A stretch of DNA of 36,204 bases. Source: Pseudomonas fluorescens (lineage in GTDB: Bacteria > Pseudomonadota > Gammaproteobacteria > Pseudomonadales > Pseudomonadaceae). Position 1 is the first letter of the stretch; each line of letters begins with the position of its first letter. The notes beneath the pieces were generated by a model. The model worked only from the letters and a program-made list of their open reading frames with translations. It had not been told where the DNA came from and made no database searches. This document shows positions 8,824 to 17,007 of this stretch, piece after piece. The position numbers and the translations under genes are program-made. The DNA lies in NCBI RefSeq assembly GCF_000967965.1, contig NZ_LACC01000051.1, forward strand, positions 1 through 36,204, in the 5' to 3' direction.

Positions 8824-10305
8824 CTAGTCAACTAAGGTCAATTGCAGCAGGGGAAAATTGGGCGCTGCCAAAGGCGGCCATGTTTGTCCGCCATCAAAGC
8901 TCAGATAGACCTTGCCCGTTAAAGGCGCATTGCGCCGCAGCGTATTGAGGAATGCCTTGGGGACTCTGATATCGGTACTGAAACCAATCCCGCCTACGAC
9001 TTCCTGCGCCGTGATCGCACGTTTCCTGATCGCTTCGAACACCAGATCCCCCGATGTGCCGACTCCCGTCATGGTGATCATGATCCATTGATCCGTTGTG
9101 ATTAAACTCCATTTAGCCAGCGTCAACCGGGCCCCCACGGGTGCAACCGCGCTATAACGCAGGTTGCCACCGGTCAGCCCGTCACATCGCACAGCCTCGA
9201 AGCGATTGCTCGGGATGGTTTGAACCTGAAGCTGGCGGCGGAAGGAAAAATGCTCCCCGTCCTGCTCGTCAATTACGCGGTATTGCACTGATAAGGTCTT
9301 GCCGATGTGAGCGGCCACTGCCTGCATGTCGACCTGATAGCGGCGCTGTCCCGGAGAGATGGGCTGCTCAATCCGACGTGCACCCAGGGTTCCGGGCTCA
9401 CCCCACTGCACCCACATTCGTTCGCCTGGATAAATCACCGCGTCTACCGGGATTTCCACCACCGCACCTGTCGTAGCCAGCAATGGATCCAGCGTCTGTT
9501 GCTCTCCCGCGCCCGACGCTTTCTCAACGGTAGGCCATGGCAGGTTACGAGGTATCGGGGTCGCGGCAACGTCCAGCTCAACAGGATCGGAAGGCGGTCG
9601 ACTCACGTTACCTGCACGGTCGGACACCTCGTACCAGGCATAACGCAGGCCGTCCTTGCGATCCCGTATCAATTGGCCCTCGATGGTGACTACCACGGGC
9701 AGCTCGTAGTTTTTTTCATCAAGTTCAATGACCCCCCCCTTATTCAGGTTGCCCCGGGTTTCCCCCCAATACCAGGTGATGCAGTCCCAGGGACGCGGCG
9801 TTGTATAAACAGGCAGGTCCACCTTTACCTCATCGTTGTTTTGTTCAAGGTAGCGAGCGGTGAGCGTGTTGGGCGGGAGTACGGCAGAAGGAAAAACAAA
9901 TGCACTGGATGGATTGAGCAATGGCCCGTTTTTATCAACGGTGATCACGAGTGGATCCGACTCATGAGGCGTCCCACTCCAGATCGTCACGATATAGCGA
10001 AGTTCGTGTACACCCGAGGGGAGCTTGTCTTCGCTGATGGCAACAAAAAGATCGCTGGGGGGGATGGGTGCGGTCCACTCCTTGCGGCCGATTTCAACGT
10101 CATTGAGGAGGATCTGGACTGACTCCGGATCCCCCACGGACGGTTGCGAGTTTTCCCATGGATCGAAGCACACCTTGAGTGGATTGTTCGGGTCACTCCA
10201 GGCCGTTCGGTGCAACAGATTGGTTTCCCCGCCCACGACATTGCTCAAGGGAGCAGGGACTGTGGTCGGTGGCGGCAGCGGCACAACGGTTTGCTCTGAT
10301 GACAT
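8824..10305 (-). CDS. Ig-like-repeat protein of unknown function (paralog of 12900-14855)
   Basis: This 493-residue protein has no named family that I recognise. The start is the ATG at 10305, preceded by AGGAGA 5 nt upstream; an in-frame start 16 codons earlier has no such site. The N-terminus is Pro/Thr-rich (MSSEQTVVPLPPPTTVP), with no signal peptide and no membrane segment. The rest looks like consecutive beta-sandwich (Ig/Fn3-like) domains, with recurrent motifs such as LVITVDKNGPLL, WYEVSDRAGNVSRPPSDPV and VQYRVIDEQDG. The DRAGN-SR signature and a following Pro-rich linker recur in the larger gene upstream of the autotransporter, indicating related proteins. It is co-directional with, and 152 nt downstream of, the autotransporter gene. 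A surface or secreted structural role is possible but not shown. Confidence 0.75.
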   Translation of the reverse strand: MSSEQTVVPLPPPTTVPAPLSNVVGGETNLLHRTAWSDPNNPLKVCFDPWENSQPSVGDPESVQILLNDVEIGRKEWTAPIPPSDLFVAISEDKLPSGVHELRYIVTIWSGTPHESDPLVITVDKNGPLLNPSSAFVFPSAVLPPNTLTARYLEQNNDEVKVDLPVYTTPRPWDCITWYWGETRGNLNKGGVIELDEKNYELPVVVTIEGQLIRDRKDGLRYAWYEVSDRAGNVSRPPSDPVELDVAATPIPRNLPWPTVEKASGAGEQQTLDPLLATTGAVVEIPVDAVIYPGERMWVQWGEPGTLGARRIEQPISPGQRRYQVDMQAVAAHIGKTLSVQYRVIDEQDGEHFSFRRQLQVQTIPSNRFEAVRCDGLTGGNLRYSAVAPVGARLTLAKWSLITTDQWIMITMTGVGTSGDLVFEAIRKRAITAQEVVGGIGFSTDIRVPKAFLNTLRRNAPLTGKVYLSFDGGQTWPPLAAPNFPLLQLTLVD

Positions 10306-10316
10306 GGATATCTCCT

Positions 10317-10428
10317 GCGCCGAGTGCCGAACGCTGGAGACTCGCAGAGTCAAAGAGCCCCGAGCGCAATCAACACTCAGCTCCGTTTTCGGGAGCGCCG
10401 AGTGCCGTCATCAATGACGGCACTCGGC
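10317..10428. promoter_or_regulatory. Strong 14-bp hairpin and a direct repeat between autotransporter and Ig-like gene
   Basis: GCCGAGTGCCGTCA (10397-10410) pairs perfectly with TGACGGCACTCGGC (10415-10428) across a TCAA tetraloop. The 13-mer GCGCCGAGTGCCG occurs at 10395-10407 and again at 10317-10329, just upstream of the Ig-like gene's ribosome binding site. There is no T-run on either side. It may be an intercistronic processing or termination stem, or a binding site; the function is unknown. Confidence 0.5.
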
Positions 10429-10457
10429 AGTAATGGCTGGCTACTTCAGAGGTTCAA

Positions 10458-12665
10458 TTACCAGCTGTAACGCGCACCAACGTTGAAACCCCAAGGCTGC
10501 TCGATTTTGTCGCCGTTGCTGTAATCAAAATCGGCGTGCACCGAGACCTTGTCGGTCAGGGTCATGGCGACCCCCGCTCCCAGCTCACCACGGGAGCCCG
10601 AAAGATCGGTTTTAAACGGGTTGTTGTTGACCTCGACATCGTTGTTCTCGGCGAACTCATGCACATAAGCCGCCCGCAGGTACGGTTGCACGACTTTGCC
10701 TTCACCCAGATTGAAATTGCGTCCGGCTGTGGCACCGACCTTGCCGAGCAAGGAGCGCGCGCGATCACCCTCGGCGGACATGCCGTTGTCCAGGTTGTAA
10801 CTGGCACCCTTGACGACTACACCCGAAAGCTGGGTAAAAGGCTCGACAAAGTAATCGTCGGCCAACTTGATATGCCGGCCGAATTCGAGCGACGCACCGA
10901 CGCCATTGTTGTTGTAATCACCTTTGGCTTTTGTGCCGTCGCTGAGTCGTACGTCGGACTCATTCTGGAAGCGGTTGAACTTGAGCACGCCGTCGAAATA
11001 GTACCCGCTCGGCTCATCCAGCCAGGTGGTGTAGGCACCCAGATAGTAGCTATCAACCGTGCCACTGGAGCCACGGGCCATGTTCAGGTCGGACTTGCTG
11101 TAACCACCCAGCAGCCCCACCAACCACTGCCCGTCACCCAACGGCAAGGGAGCATCGGCACCGAACGACAACCCCTGCTGGGTTTGCTGGTAGGCCACAC
11201 CAGAACTGGCGCTGACATCGAACTTGTTGCCATAGGCCCGAATCCATCCACCGGCCTTGCCGTTGTCCATGCGTACTTCGCCCATGCGACTGCGCAAAGT
11301 GCTCAGTTCACCGTACCAGACAGTAGGCGCGGCATTGAACAGCGCCATCACCGATTGAGTACCCGGGCTGATGGTTTTTGTAGCCGTATTCAGAAACCAG
11401 TCGTTGTCGCCCTGCTTGATCAGGTCGTAGGAAAACGCACCAAGGTCGACAGCACCGCCGGCCAGTTTGAACGTCGCATCCCCCGAGCCGATATGGACGA
11501 CTGCGGTCGATGCCGGAGCCTGCGGTTCAGTGCCGCTGCTGTCGAGCGCTATCACATGGTTGCCGCTGGCGTTGCCGGTGACCGTAAGGGTATCGATCTG
11601 GCCGGTGGTGAAGTCGTGGTGCATGTAGAACGTACCGCCCTCCCCCGACAACGTTCCCACAGAGAGCTTGAAGAATTCCCCAGGGTTGCCGAACTGTACG
11701 CCGCCACCATTCAAGGCCAGGTTTTCAACACTGCCATCGCCGACCATTATCCATCGGGCATCGCTGTTGACCGCCAGGTTCTGCACGTTTTCCAGGCGAC
11801 CGGTCAGGGTGGCGAAGTTTTCCAGGGTTACATTGGCGGTGCTGCTGCCATCGGCAACGATATCGCCCACCAGATGACTGTTACCTACACGCAGATTGCC
11901 TTCGGCGCCCCTGACGACTTCCATCAATACGCCATTGCTGCCCGTCAGGGTCGAGCCATCGAGTACGGCGATATTGGCCGATACGGTCCCAGTGCTCAGC
12001 GGGTCGACAATAATGGCCGAGCCGTCACGCCCGATGACGTGAGAGCCTCTGAGATTCAGCGTGCCGGGGGCATCAATCGCCGGATCGAAATTGATTTGAA
12101 CACCGTTCTTGGCACCGACAATGGTGCTGTCATTGGCATTGACCGTACCATTGAACAAACGCAAGCCCGCTGCGCTGCCCCCCGTCACCGTACTGCCGGT
12201 CAGTGTCAGTGTGCTCATGGCATTGACCGTCGCTCCGTTTTGCCCACCGGAGATGGTGCTGCTGTTCACTTGCACGACAGAGCCTCTGGTGTTGGCGGCA
12301 TCGTGACTGAGTACCAGGCCGATCCGGTCGCTGCTGATAGCGCTGCCGGTAATGGTGGCGGTGCCTGCATCCAGATGAATGCCATTGTTGGTTCCAGTGC
12401 CCTGCACTTGACTGTCGGTCAGGTTCAAGTTGGAACCACTGCTGACTCTAATATCTTGTGTCCGGGCGCCGTTGGCATTCAACGTGGCGGCGTTGATCAA
12501 TCGATAACTGTCGAACGCAGCGCTGCCATCGATGCCGAGCGTTGTTGCATTGACCGTGCGAGTCGCTGATACAGCGTGCTCGCCGAGTAACATCAGCGGA
12601 GCGAAGGACAACAATTTCAAGATTTGAGACAGGGGGCTCAGGGTGAACAAACGCGTGCCAGCCAT
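10458..12665 (-). CDS. Autotransporter, pertactin/AIDA-like (type Va secretion)
   Basis: This 735-residue autotransporter exports its own passenger across the outer membrane. Residues ~1-34 are a signal sequence (LSFAPLMLLGEHAVSA). Residues ~35-440 are a beta-helical passenger rich in Asn/Gly/Ser/Thr ladders (for example LTLTGSTVTGG and LNLRGSHVIG) with a pertactin-like end (GNHVIALDSSG, LIKQGDNDWFL). Residues ~470-735 are the autotransporter barrel, starting GGWIRAYGNKFD and ending in the aromatic NVGARYSW. No protease or lipase catalytic motif was seen, so adhesion or aggregation is more likely than enzymatic activity. The ATG at 12665 is preferred because GGAG lies 6 nt upstream; an ATG at 12677 is in frame but poorly placed. 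A terminator-like hairpin lies only 25 nt upstream. It sits between two related Ig-like protein genes. Confidence 0.92.
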   Translation of the reverse strand: MAGTRLFTLSPLSQILKLLSFAPLMLLGEHAVSATRTVNATTLGIDGSAAFDSYRLINAATLNANGARTQDIRVSSGSNLNLTDSQVQGTGTNNGIHLDAGTATITGSAISSDRIGLVLSHDAANTRGSVVQVNSSTISGGQNGATVNAMSTLTLTGSTVTGGSAAGLRLFNGTVNANDSTIVGAKNGVQINFDPAIDAPGTLNLRGSHVIGRDGSAIIVDPLSTGTVSANIAVLDGSTLTGSNGVLMEVVRGAEGNLRVGNSHLVGDIVADGSSTANVTLENFATLTGRLENVQNLAVNSDARWIMVGDGSVENLALNGGGVQFGNPGEFFKLSVGTLSGEGGTFYMHHDFTTGQIDTLTVTGNASGNHVIALDSSGTEPQAPASTAVVHIGSGDATFKLAGGAVDLGAFSYDLIKQGDNDWFLNTATKTISPGTQSVMALFNAAPTVWYGELSTLRSRMGEVRMDNGKAGGWIRAYGNKFDVSASSGVAYQQTQQGLSFGADAPLPLGDGQWLVGLLGGYSKSDLNMARGSSGTVDSYYLGAYTTWLDEPSGYYFDGVLKFNRFQNESDVRLSDGTKAKGDYNNNGVGASLEFGRHIKLADDYFVEPFTQLSGVVVKGASYNLDNGMSAEGDRARSLLGKVGATAGRNFNLGEGKVVQPYLRAAYVHEFAENNDVEVNNNPFKTDLSGSRGELGAGVAMTLTDKVSVHADFDYSNGDKIEQPWGFNVGARYSW

Positions 12666-12690
12666 AACAGGCTCCATGATTTCTGGACGA

Positions 12691-12727
12691 AAAAAACCGG
12701 ATCAGCCCTACAGGCTGTGATGATCCG
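12691..12727 (-). terminator. Terminator-like hairpin in the autotransporter leader
   Basis: On the minus strand CGGATCA and TGATCCG (plus coordinates 12721-12727 and 12698-12704) form a 7-bp stem, with a short inner GCC/GGC helix. It is followed after one G by six T (12691-12696). This is the form of an intrinsic terminator, ending 25 nt before the autotransporter ATG. It may end transcripts from the upstream Ig-like gene or act as a leader attenuator. Confidence 0.55.
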
Positions 12728-12822
12728 AACTACAAAGACGACGCAGAATATCCAGTAACAACTGATTGAAATGCGGGAGTATCCTTAAGATCCTGTAGGA
12801 TTTTTTACCACCGGTTTCGACG

Positions 12823-12847
12823 CCCATCGCCGAATCAAAGCGATGGG
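12823..12847. other. Inverted repeat downstream of the large Ig-like gene
   Basis: CCCATCGC (12823-12830) and GCGATGGG (12840-12847) form an 8-bp stem with a 9-nt loop, about 50 nt beyond the stop of the minus-strand Ig-like gene. There is no T-run. It could be a 3'-end stabiliser or a factor-dependent terminator element. Confidence 0.3.
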
Positions 12848-12899
12848 TCCGTGCCCCATGACACGGATCACTGAGGGTTTGCTCCTGCCTGTTTTCACT

Positions 12900-14855
12900 T
12901 CACGGAATGACACAAGTTCCCGATCCCGCCGAGAGCACCACCCGCGTGTCTGATGCTGGCGATGGCACGGGTACGCTGTCGACAACAAGGGTGTAAATCA
13001 CTTCGCCCTTGCCTTCCTGATCAGTGGGGCCTCCCCAGGTCGGTAACAGGTGCGTGTCATAGGGCTCGATCAGCCACATCAAGCCGTTGGCTTCCTGCTC
13101 GGCCGTGACAGGACCAAGCGTTGCGGTCTTGCCGGCTCCCGGCACGGGTTGAGGGTTGGCATATGTGGTGTAGGCTTTCCACTCCACGCTCACCATCATC
13201 CCTTCCTTGAGATAGTCGCTGGCTGGAATAAGGTATTGGAAGCCCATCTTGCCGCCTTCTGTATGCAGCGATCGACAGGTCAATCTGCCGTTGATGAGAT
13301 GTTGTGGCTGGGCAACCGGCAAGTTCACCGTCAGAAACTCGATTCCAACCTCGGTTGGGTCCTTTGGCTCTTGAGGGTTGGCGATGGCAGGATTGGACAG
13401 GGAGTACGTCACCGGCATTTTCGGATTGTTGCCTTGCCGGCGGATCACGTCCCAATCCAGTTCGATTCGAATCTCGTCGCCGGCGGTATCGTTGGCGATA
13501 TTAATCACATAGGGGGCGCCGATTGGAACACCATTCCACAGCACCTGATATTTGTCGCCATCGGCAATTGGATCGACCAGTTCGATCACCGCTTCGATGA
13601 GCTCGTCCTCATCACTGGCAACCAATTTGTTGGCAACGTTTGATTTACCAAACACATCCAGCGGCAGCAGCAACGGGTTGCCAGGCCACGGATCGGGATT
13701 GCCAGGGCCTGTGGTTTCGAAATTGACCATCACCGTGCCGGACGCACCACCCAGTTCGAGTATGCCGCGGTACAACTTGTATTCAATGGGGGTGGAAACA
13801 GCTCCGGTCGCGGCGCCGTACTGGTCACGCATGTGTACCCAGCTCACACCGATACTGATGGTATTACCTGGGCTAGAACCGACCGGCGTCTTATAATCCA
13901 ACGCTACCCCATTCCAGATGATCTCGACCTCATCGGTGCTCTTCGCATGCAGAATGCTGGCGAACTCGACGTGAACACCCTGAAGCGCGTCGTTTCGATC
14001 GACATAACCTTTGGGGACCGCTTCCGGCACACTCGGTGCGGGGTAGGGCGTTGGCGGAAGGGTGCCTAGCGCAACGGGGATCAAGTCATACAACGAAATC
14101 CTGCTGCGGTTACCCGCCTTGTCGAAAATGGTATAGCCACCACAGAACCCACCGTCACCCAGTGAGCGAATGAGCGCAACCGGGAACTTCACCTTTCGGT
14201 CCGGCCCCAACTCGACCACGGCAATCGGAACAATATCGTTCGGGTCTTCGGGTAGCCGGTCCTTCATCCAGGCAAAGGCCACCCTGTCGCCTTGCGCAGC
14301 CCCGGCCCAGACGGGGATAGTGCCATCAACGTCCGTCAACCCGGCAAGTTTGTCCTCAGTAAAGGGCGGTGCAATTGAAAATGTAATCTTGTCAGGTGCC
14401 GCTGTACCGTTGGGCGGGGTCTTGTCGATAAAGACCGGTACATCTACCGACCAGGCAGACGTCCCGACCCAGTTCACATGCTCGTAGCGGATATTGAATG
14501 CCCCCTCGTTTTCAGGCTTCAACAAAAATGCAGCCGGGAGGGTGATCGGCAAAGGGAAAGTCGACGTACCGTGGGTGTAGGTGACAGTTGCAACATCTTC
14601 GTATTCATCACTGCCAGGCCGCGCAATCTGGAGTATCACGCTTTCAATTTCACCGTCATCAGTTGGTAGCGTTGCCCAGGCTTTAATCTCCAGTCCGATT
14701 CCGGCATCCAGTGACGCCCGAGGGAACAGGCCTGGCGGGTTTCCGGGCATCGTTACAGTACTGACATCCGGCTCGTCGAACGCCAATGGGCCATTGCGCC
14801 CGGGTACACGTTGACTCCATGCGGCTAATGATTGCTTGCTGTCTTGACTCGCCAT
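12900..14855 (-). CDS. Large Ig-like-repeat protein of unknown function
   Basis: This 651-residue protein has no recognised named family. The ATG at 14855 is chosen because GGGAGAA lies 7 nt upstream; the frame continues upstream to 15137 but that extension has no ribosome binding site and an implausible Cys/Lys-rich composition. There is no signal peptide or membrane helix. It appears built of repeated beta-sandwich domains: VPVFIDKTPPNG and YTIFDKAGNRSRISLYD resemble segments of the protein at 8824-10305. Two internal repeats can be aligned by eye (DEVEIIWNGVALDY... and DKYQVLWNGVPIGA..., each followed ~25 residues later by SWVHMRDQYG or DWDVIRRQGN). It is the first gene of a minus-strand row with the autotransporter and the smaller Ig-like gene. 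A structural or adhesive role is inference only. Confidence 0.78.
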   Translation of the reverse strand: MASQDSKQSLAAWSQRVPGRNGPLAFDEPDVSTVTMPGNPPGLFPRASLDAGIGLEIKAWATLPTDDGEIESVILQIARPGSDEYEDVATVTYTHGTSTFPLPITLPAAFLLKPENEGAFNIRYEHVNWVGTSAWSVDVPVFIDKTPPNGTAAPDKITFSIAPPFTEDKLAGLTDVDGTIPVWAGAAQGDRVAFAWMKDRLPEDPNDIVPIAVVELGPDRKVKFPVALIRSLGDGGFCGGYTIFDKAGNRSRISLYDLIPVALGTLPPTPYPAPSVPEAVPKGYVDRNDALQGVHVEFASILHAKSTDEVEIIWNGVALDYKTPVGSSPGNTISIGVSWVHMRDQYGAATGAVSTPIEYKLYRGILELGGASGTVMVNFETTGPGNPDPWPGNPLLLPLDVFGKSNVANKLVASDEDELIEAVIELVDPIADGDKYQVLWNGVPIGAPYVINIANDTAGDEIRIELDWDVIRRQGNNPKMPVTYSLSNPAIANPQEPKDPTEVGIEFLTVNLPVAQPQHLINGRLTCRSLHTEGGKMGFQYLIPASDYLKEGMMVSVEWKAYTTYANPQPVPGAGKTATLGPVTAEQEANGLMWLIEPYDTHLLPTWGGPTDQEGKGEVIYTLVVDSVPVPSPASDTRVVLSAGSGTCVIP

Positions 14856-15016
14856 GACATCGTTCTCCCATGAACAACACTTCGACCCTTGCGCACGCAA
14901 TGGCCACCAAGCCTGTCTGGCAGATCGAGACATCGGGCAAGCACAACACTGTCCCTTCGCTCTGCTCGGTAACTGGACCTTGAGCGAATTAAACGGCAGT
15001 TTTTTACAACGCGATA

Positions 15017-15032
15017 CTGTCAAAGTTGACAG
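15017..15032. promoter_or_regulatory. Palindrome CTGTCAA-AG-TTGACAG upstream of the large Ig-like gene
   Basis: A perfect 7-bp inverted repeat with a 2-nt centre lies in the 262-nt gap between the Ig-like gene start and the end of aruH. It includes TTGACA-like boxes on both strands, but no well-spaced -10 box was found on either. It is a candidate operator or promoter element. The rest of the gap shows nothing else recognisable. Confidence 0.35.
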
Positions 15033-15117
15033 GTACCCGCGCTTTTTTTTGCACGATGCAGTGCGTTTAAACGAGATTGAAACGGGCAATGGGACGCTCA
15101 AGCCGAAGTAAAAAAAC

Positions 15118-16305
15118 TCAGGCCCGCCGCCCTTCAAGCATGTTCGTTACACACATCACGATACGTCGGCAGGCATCCGCCAGCTTCGGCCGGTCCACCA
15201 CCAGGCCGATGCGAATATGCCCGGCCGCACTTGGCCCGAAGGCCTCCCCGGCCAGCACCGACACGCCATAGCCGTCCAGCAGTCGCTCGGCAAAATGCTG
15301 GGCCGACAACCCGGTCTGGCGCACGTCGACCATCACGAACATGCCGCCATCGGGGCGAATCGCCCGGATGCCAGGGCACAGGTCCAGGCTGGCACACACC
15401 AGGTCGCGACGCAGGCGATATTCCTCTCGCATCTGCGCCACGTGTGGCAGGTTTTCATCCAGCGCCAATTGCGCGGCGTTCTGGATGAAATCCGGAATGC
15501 CGAACAGCATGCACAACGACAGATTCACCAAATGTTCACACAGCGATTGCGGCCCGATCACCCAACCCACCCGCCAGCCACTCATAGCATGGGATTTCGA
15601 CAGGCTGTTGATGGTCGCCGTGCGCTCGGCCATGCCCGGCAAACTCGCGGGGCTGATGTGTTCGCCCTCGAACAGCAACTCGCTGTACACCTCGTCGCTG
15701 ATCAACCACAGGTCGTGGCGAATGCACAATGCGGCCAGCGCTTTCCAGGTCGTCAGCGGCAGGTTGGCGCCGGAGGGGTTGTTCGGACTGTTGAGCAACA
15801 TCGCGCGGGTGTTCGGTGTGATCAGTGCCGCGACATCCGCCGGATCGACCCGAAAGCCATTCTGCGAACGCACCGGCACCGGCACCACTTTCGCCCCGCA
15901 GGCACCGAACACGCCCTCGTAGGTCACGTACATCGGTTCGGCGACGAGCACTTCGTCCCCCGGATCGAGCAGGCATTGCACGACCGAATACACCGCGCAC
16001 TGCGCCCCGGGGAAGACGATCACGTGCTGCGCATCCACTGCCTGGCCACTACGCTGGCGATGATGCCGGGCGATGCTGTCGCGCAAACCCTGGCTGCCGC
16101 GCACCGCCGGGTAGTGGGTGTCGCCGGCCAGCAAACTGTCGATGGCCGCATGCACGATGGGTTTTGGGGTGTCGAAATCCGGGTCGCCGATCGACAGCAG
16201 CAAGACATCGACACCCTGCTCGCGCAGCGCCAGCGCTCGATCGTGAATCTGCCAGGCCGCCGCTCCGTCACCGGCGATTCGTTGGGTCAAGGCTGAGTAG
16301 CGCAT
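15118..16305 (-). CDS. aruH: Arginine--pyruvate transaminase AruH
   Basis: This 395-residue PLP-dependent class I aminotransferase closely follows the P. aeruginosa AruH sequence as I know it: N-terminus MRYSALTQRIAGDGAAAW, then LLLSIGDPDFDTP, and C-terminal SVLAGEAFGPSAAGHIR. The reaction is transfer of the arginine alpha-amino group to pyruvate, giving 2-ketoarginine and alanine. Active-site features are NSPNNPSG, SDEVYSEL (PLP-binding Asp and Tyr) and the Schiff-base lysine in SLSKSHAMSGWRVG (about residue 238). The start has AGGAGA 5 nt upstream. In P. aeruginosa aruH is grouped with aruI and the aruRS regulators; none of these is present in this window, so aruH stands alone here. A general aromatic or aspartate aminotransferase is the alternative. 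Confidence 0.85.
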   Translation of the reverse strand: MRYSALTQRIAGDGAAAWQIHDRALALREQGVDVLLLSIGDPDFDTPKPIVHAAIDSLLAGDTHYPAVRGSQGLRDSIARHHRQRSGQAVDAQHVIVFPGAQCAVYSVVQCLLDPGDEVLVAEPMYVTYEGVFGACGAKVVPVPVRSQNGFRVDPADVAALITPNTRAMLLNSPNNPSGANLPLTTWKALAALCIRHDLWLISDEVYSELLFEGEHISPASLPGMAERTATINSLSKSHAMSGWRVGWVIGPQSLCEHLVNLSLCMLFGIPDFIQNAAQLALDENLPHVAQMREEYRLRRDLVCASLDLCPGIRAIRPDGGMFVMVDVRQTGLSAQHFAERLLDGYGVSVLAGEAFGPSAAGHIRIGLVVDRPKLADACRRIVMCVTNMLEGRRA

Positions 16306-16649
16306 GGCGTTCTCCTGTCGCGCGTATTCCTGGCGACAACCCTATCTCAAATCGCGCAATACGGCACCTTGCCAGCACTTGTTTAAGGGTGTTTAAGGTT
16401 ACTTCATGAAAGCCACAGGACCTTGCGCCATTGCCTACGCTTACGCCAGAATCCGCCGGCTTGTGCGCCTTGGAGCCCATCGGTAACTTGATTCGCGTCA
16501 CTGCTCATCAGTGATCGGGTTTAGTCGCCCGGCTAAGGTAAAGCGGTCGCACAAGCATCATCAGTCAGGTTTTTGCCTGCGCTTGATGGTAGCTGTGCGC
16601 TTGGCGTCCTCGGGCGCGCCGGTTTTGCTTTCCTTGCCGGTCGACTAAC
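16306..16649 (+). promoter_or_regulatory. Gap with nested long inverted repeats, candidate structured leader
   Basis: This stretch separates divergent aruH and the DUF6124-like gene and holds no convincing protein gene. First unit: GCTTGTGCG (16459-16467) pairs with CGCACAAGC (16548-16556), enclosing the hairpin TCACTG-CTCAT-CAGTGA (16498-16514). Second unit: GGTAGCTGTGCGC (16588-16600) pairs with GCGCACAGCTGCC (16652-16664, one G-U), running into the start of the small gene. The two units have similar layouts, suggesting a structured RNA or a repeated Pseudomonas element. No promoter is assigned. Confidence 0.45.
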
Positions 16650-16883
16650 TTGCGCACAGCTGCCACCCCCGGTTCACTGTTTACCGTGAACCCTGAAGTG
16701 ACGACCGAAACCCTGGTGGTTTACCTGGTGGAAACGCTGGCGTCAGTCGACGTGATGGTCCATCAGTTGGTGGATCATCTGGATGGGGGATCGCGCAATG
16801 CGCTGCTGGGGATTTCCAACAGCGTGATGCTGGCGGAGATCACGGCGAACCGGGTGCTGGATCAGATTGACCCGCCTGAGTAG
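16650..16883 (+). CDS. Small DUF6124/DUF3077-like protein
   Basis: This 77-residue protein has the pattern of a Pseudomonas small-protein family of unknown function: LFTVNPEVTTETL, then SVDVMVHQLVDHLDG, RNALLGISNSVMLAEITANRVLD and QIDPPE. Family members I recall have a longer polar N-terminus that is absent here. The start is uncertain: TTG at 16650 has no ribosome binding site, GTG codons lie slightly downstream, and the frame is open back to 16593. The coding sequence begins inside the 3' arm of a long inverted repeat. It may be a genuine small gene translated from a structured leader, or the 3' remnant of a degraded gene. A REPIN follows immediately. Confidence 0.55.
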   Translation: MRTAATPGSLFTVNPEVTTETLVVYLVETLASVDVMVHQLVDHLDGGSRNALLGISNSVMLAEITANRVLDQIDPPE

Positions 16884-16894
16884 GAATGGATGAA

Positions 16895-16989
16895 CCTGTA
16901 GGAGCGAGCCTGCTCGCGATAGCGGACTGTCAGTCAACATCAATGCTGACTGATACACCGCCATCGCGAGCAGGCTCACTCCTACAGGT
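16895..16989. repeat. REPIN (inverted pair of REP sequences)
   Basis: Two REP arms face each other: CCTGTAGGAGCGAGCCTGCT... at the left and its near-complement ending ...CTCACTCCTACAGG at the right. About 34 nt of unique sequence lies between them. This is the non-autonomous REPIN type of Pseudomonas, mobilised in trans by RAYT transposases. It sits between the convergent DUF6124-like and glycerate kinase genes. Confidence 0.9.
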
Positions 16990-17007
16990 TTTGTGGTGTT
17001 CAAACGT

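Noticed and set aside
10536..12569. Long open frame (about 677 codons) on the plus strand opposite the autotransporter gene
   Set aside because: It is a shadow of the GC-rich autotransporter: no ribosome binding site, no recognisable family, low-complexity composition, while the minus strand encodes a complete autotransporter with signal and barrel.
14856..15137. Extended N-terminus of the large Ig-like protein
   Set aside because: The added ~94 residues are Cys/Lys-rich and lack a ribosome binding site, whereas ATG 14855 has GGGAGAA at proper spacing.
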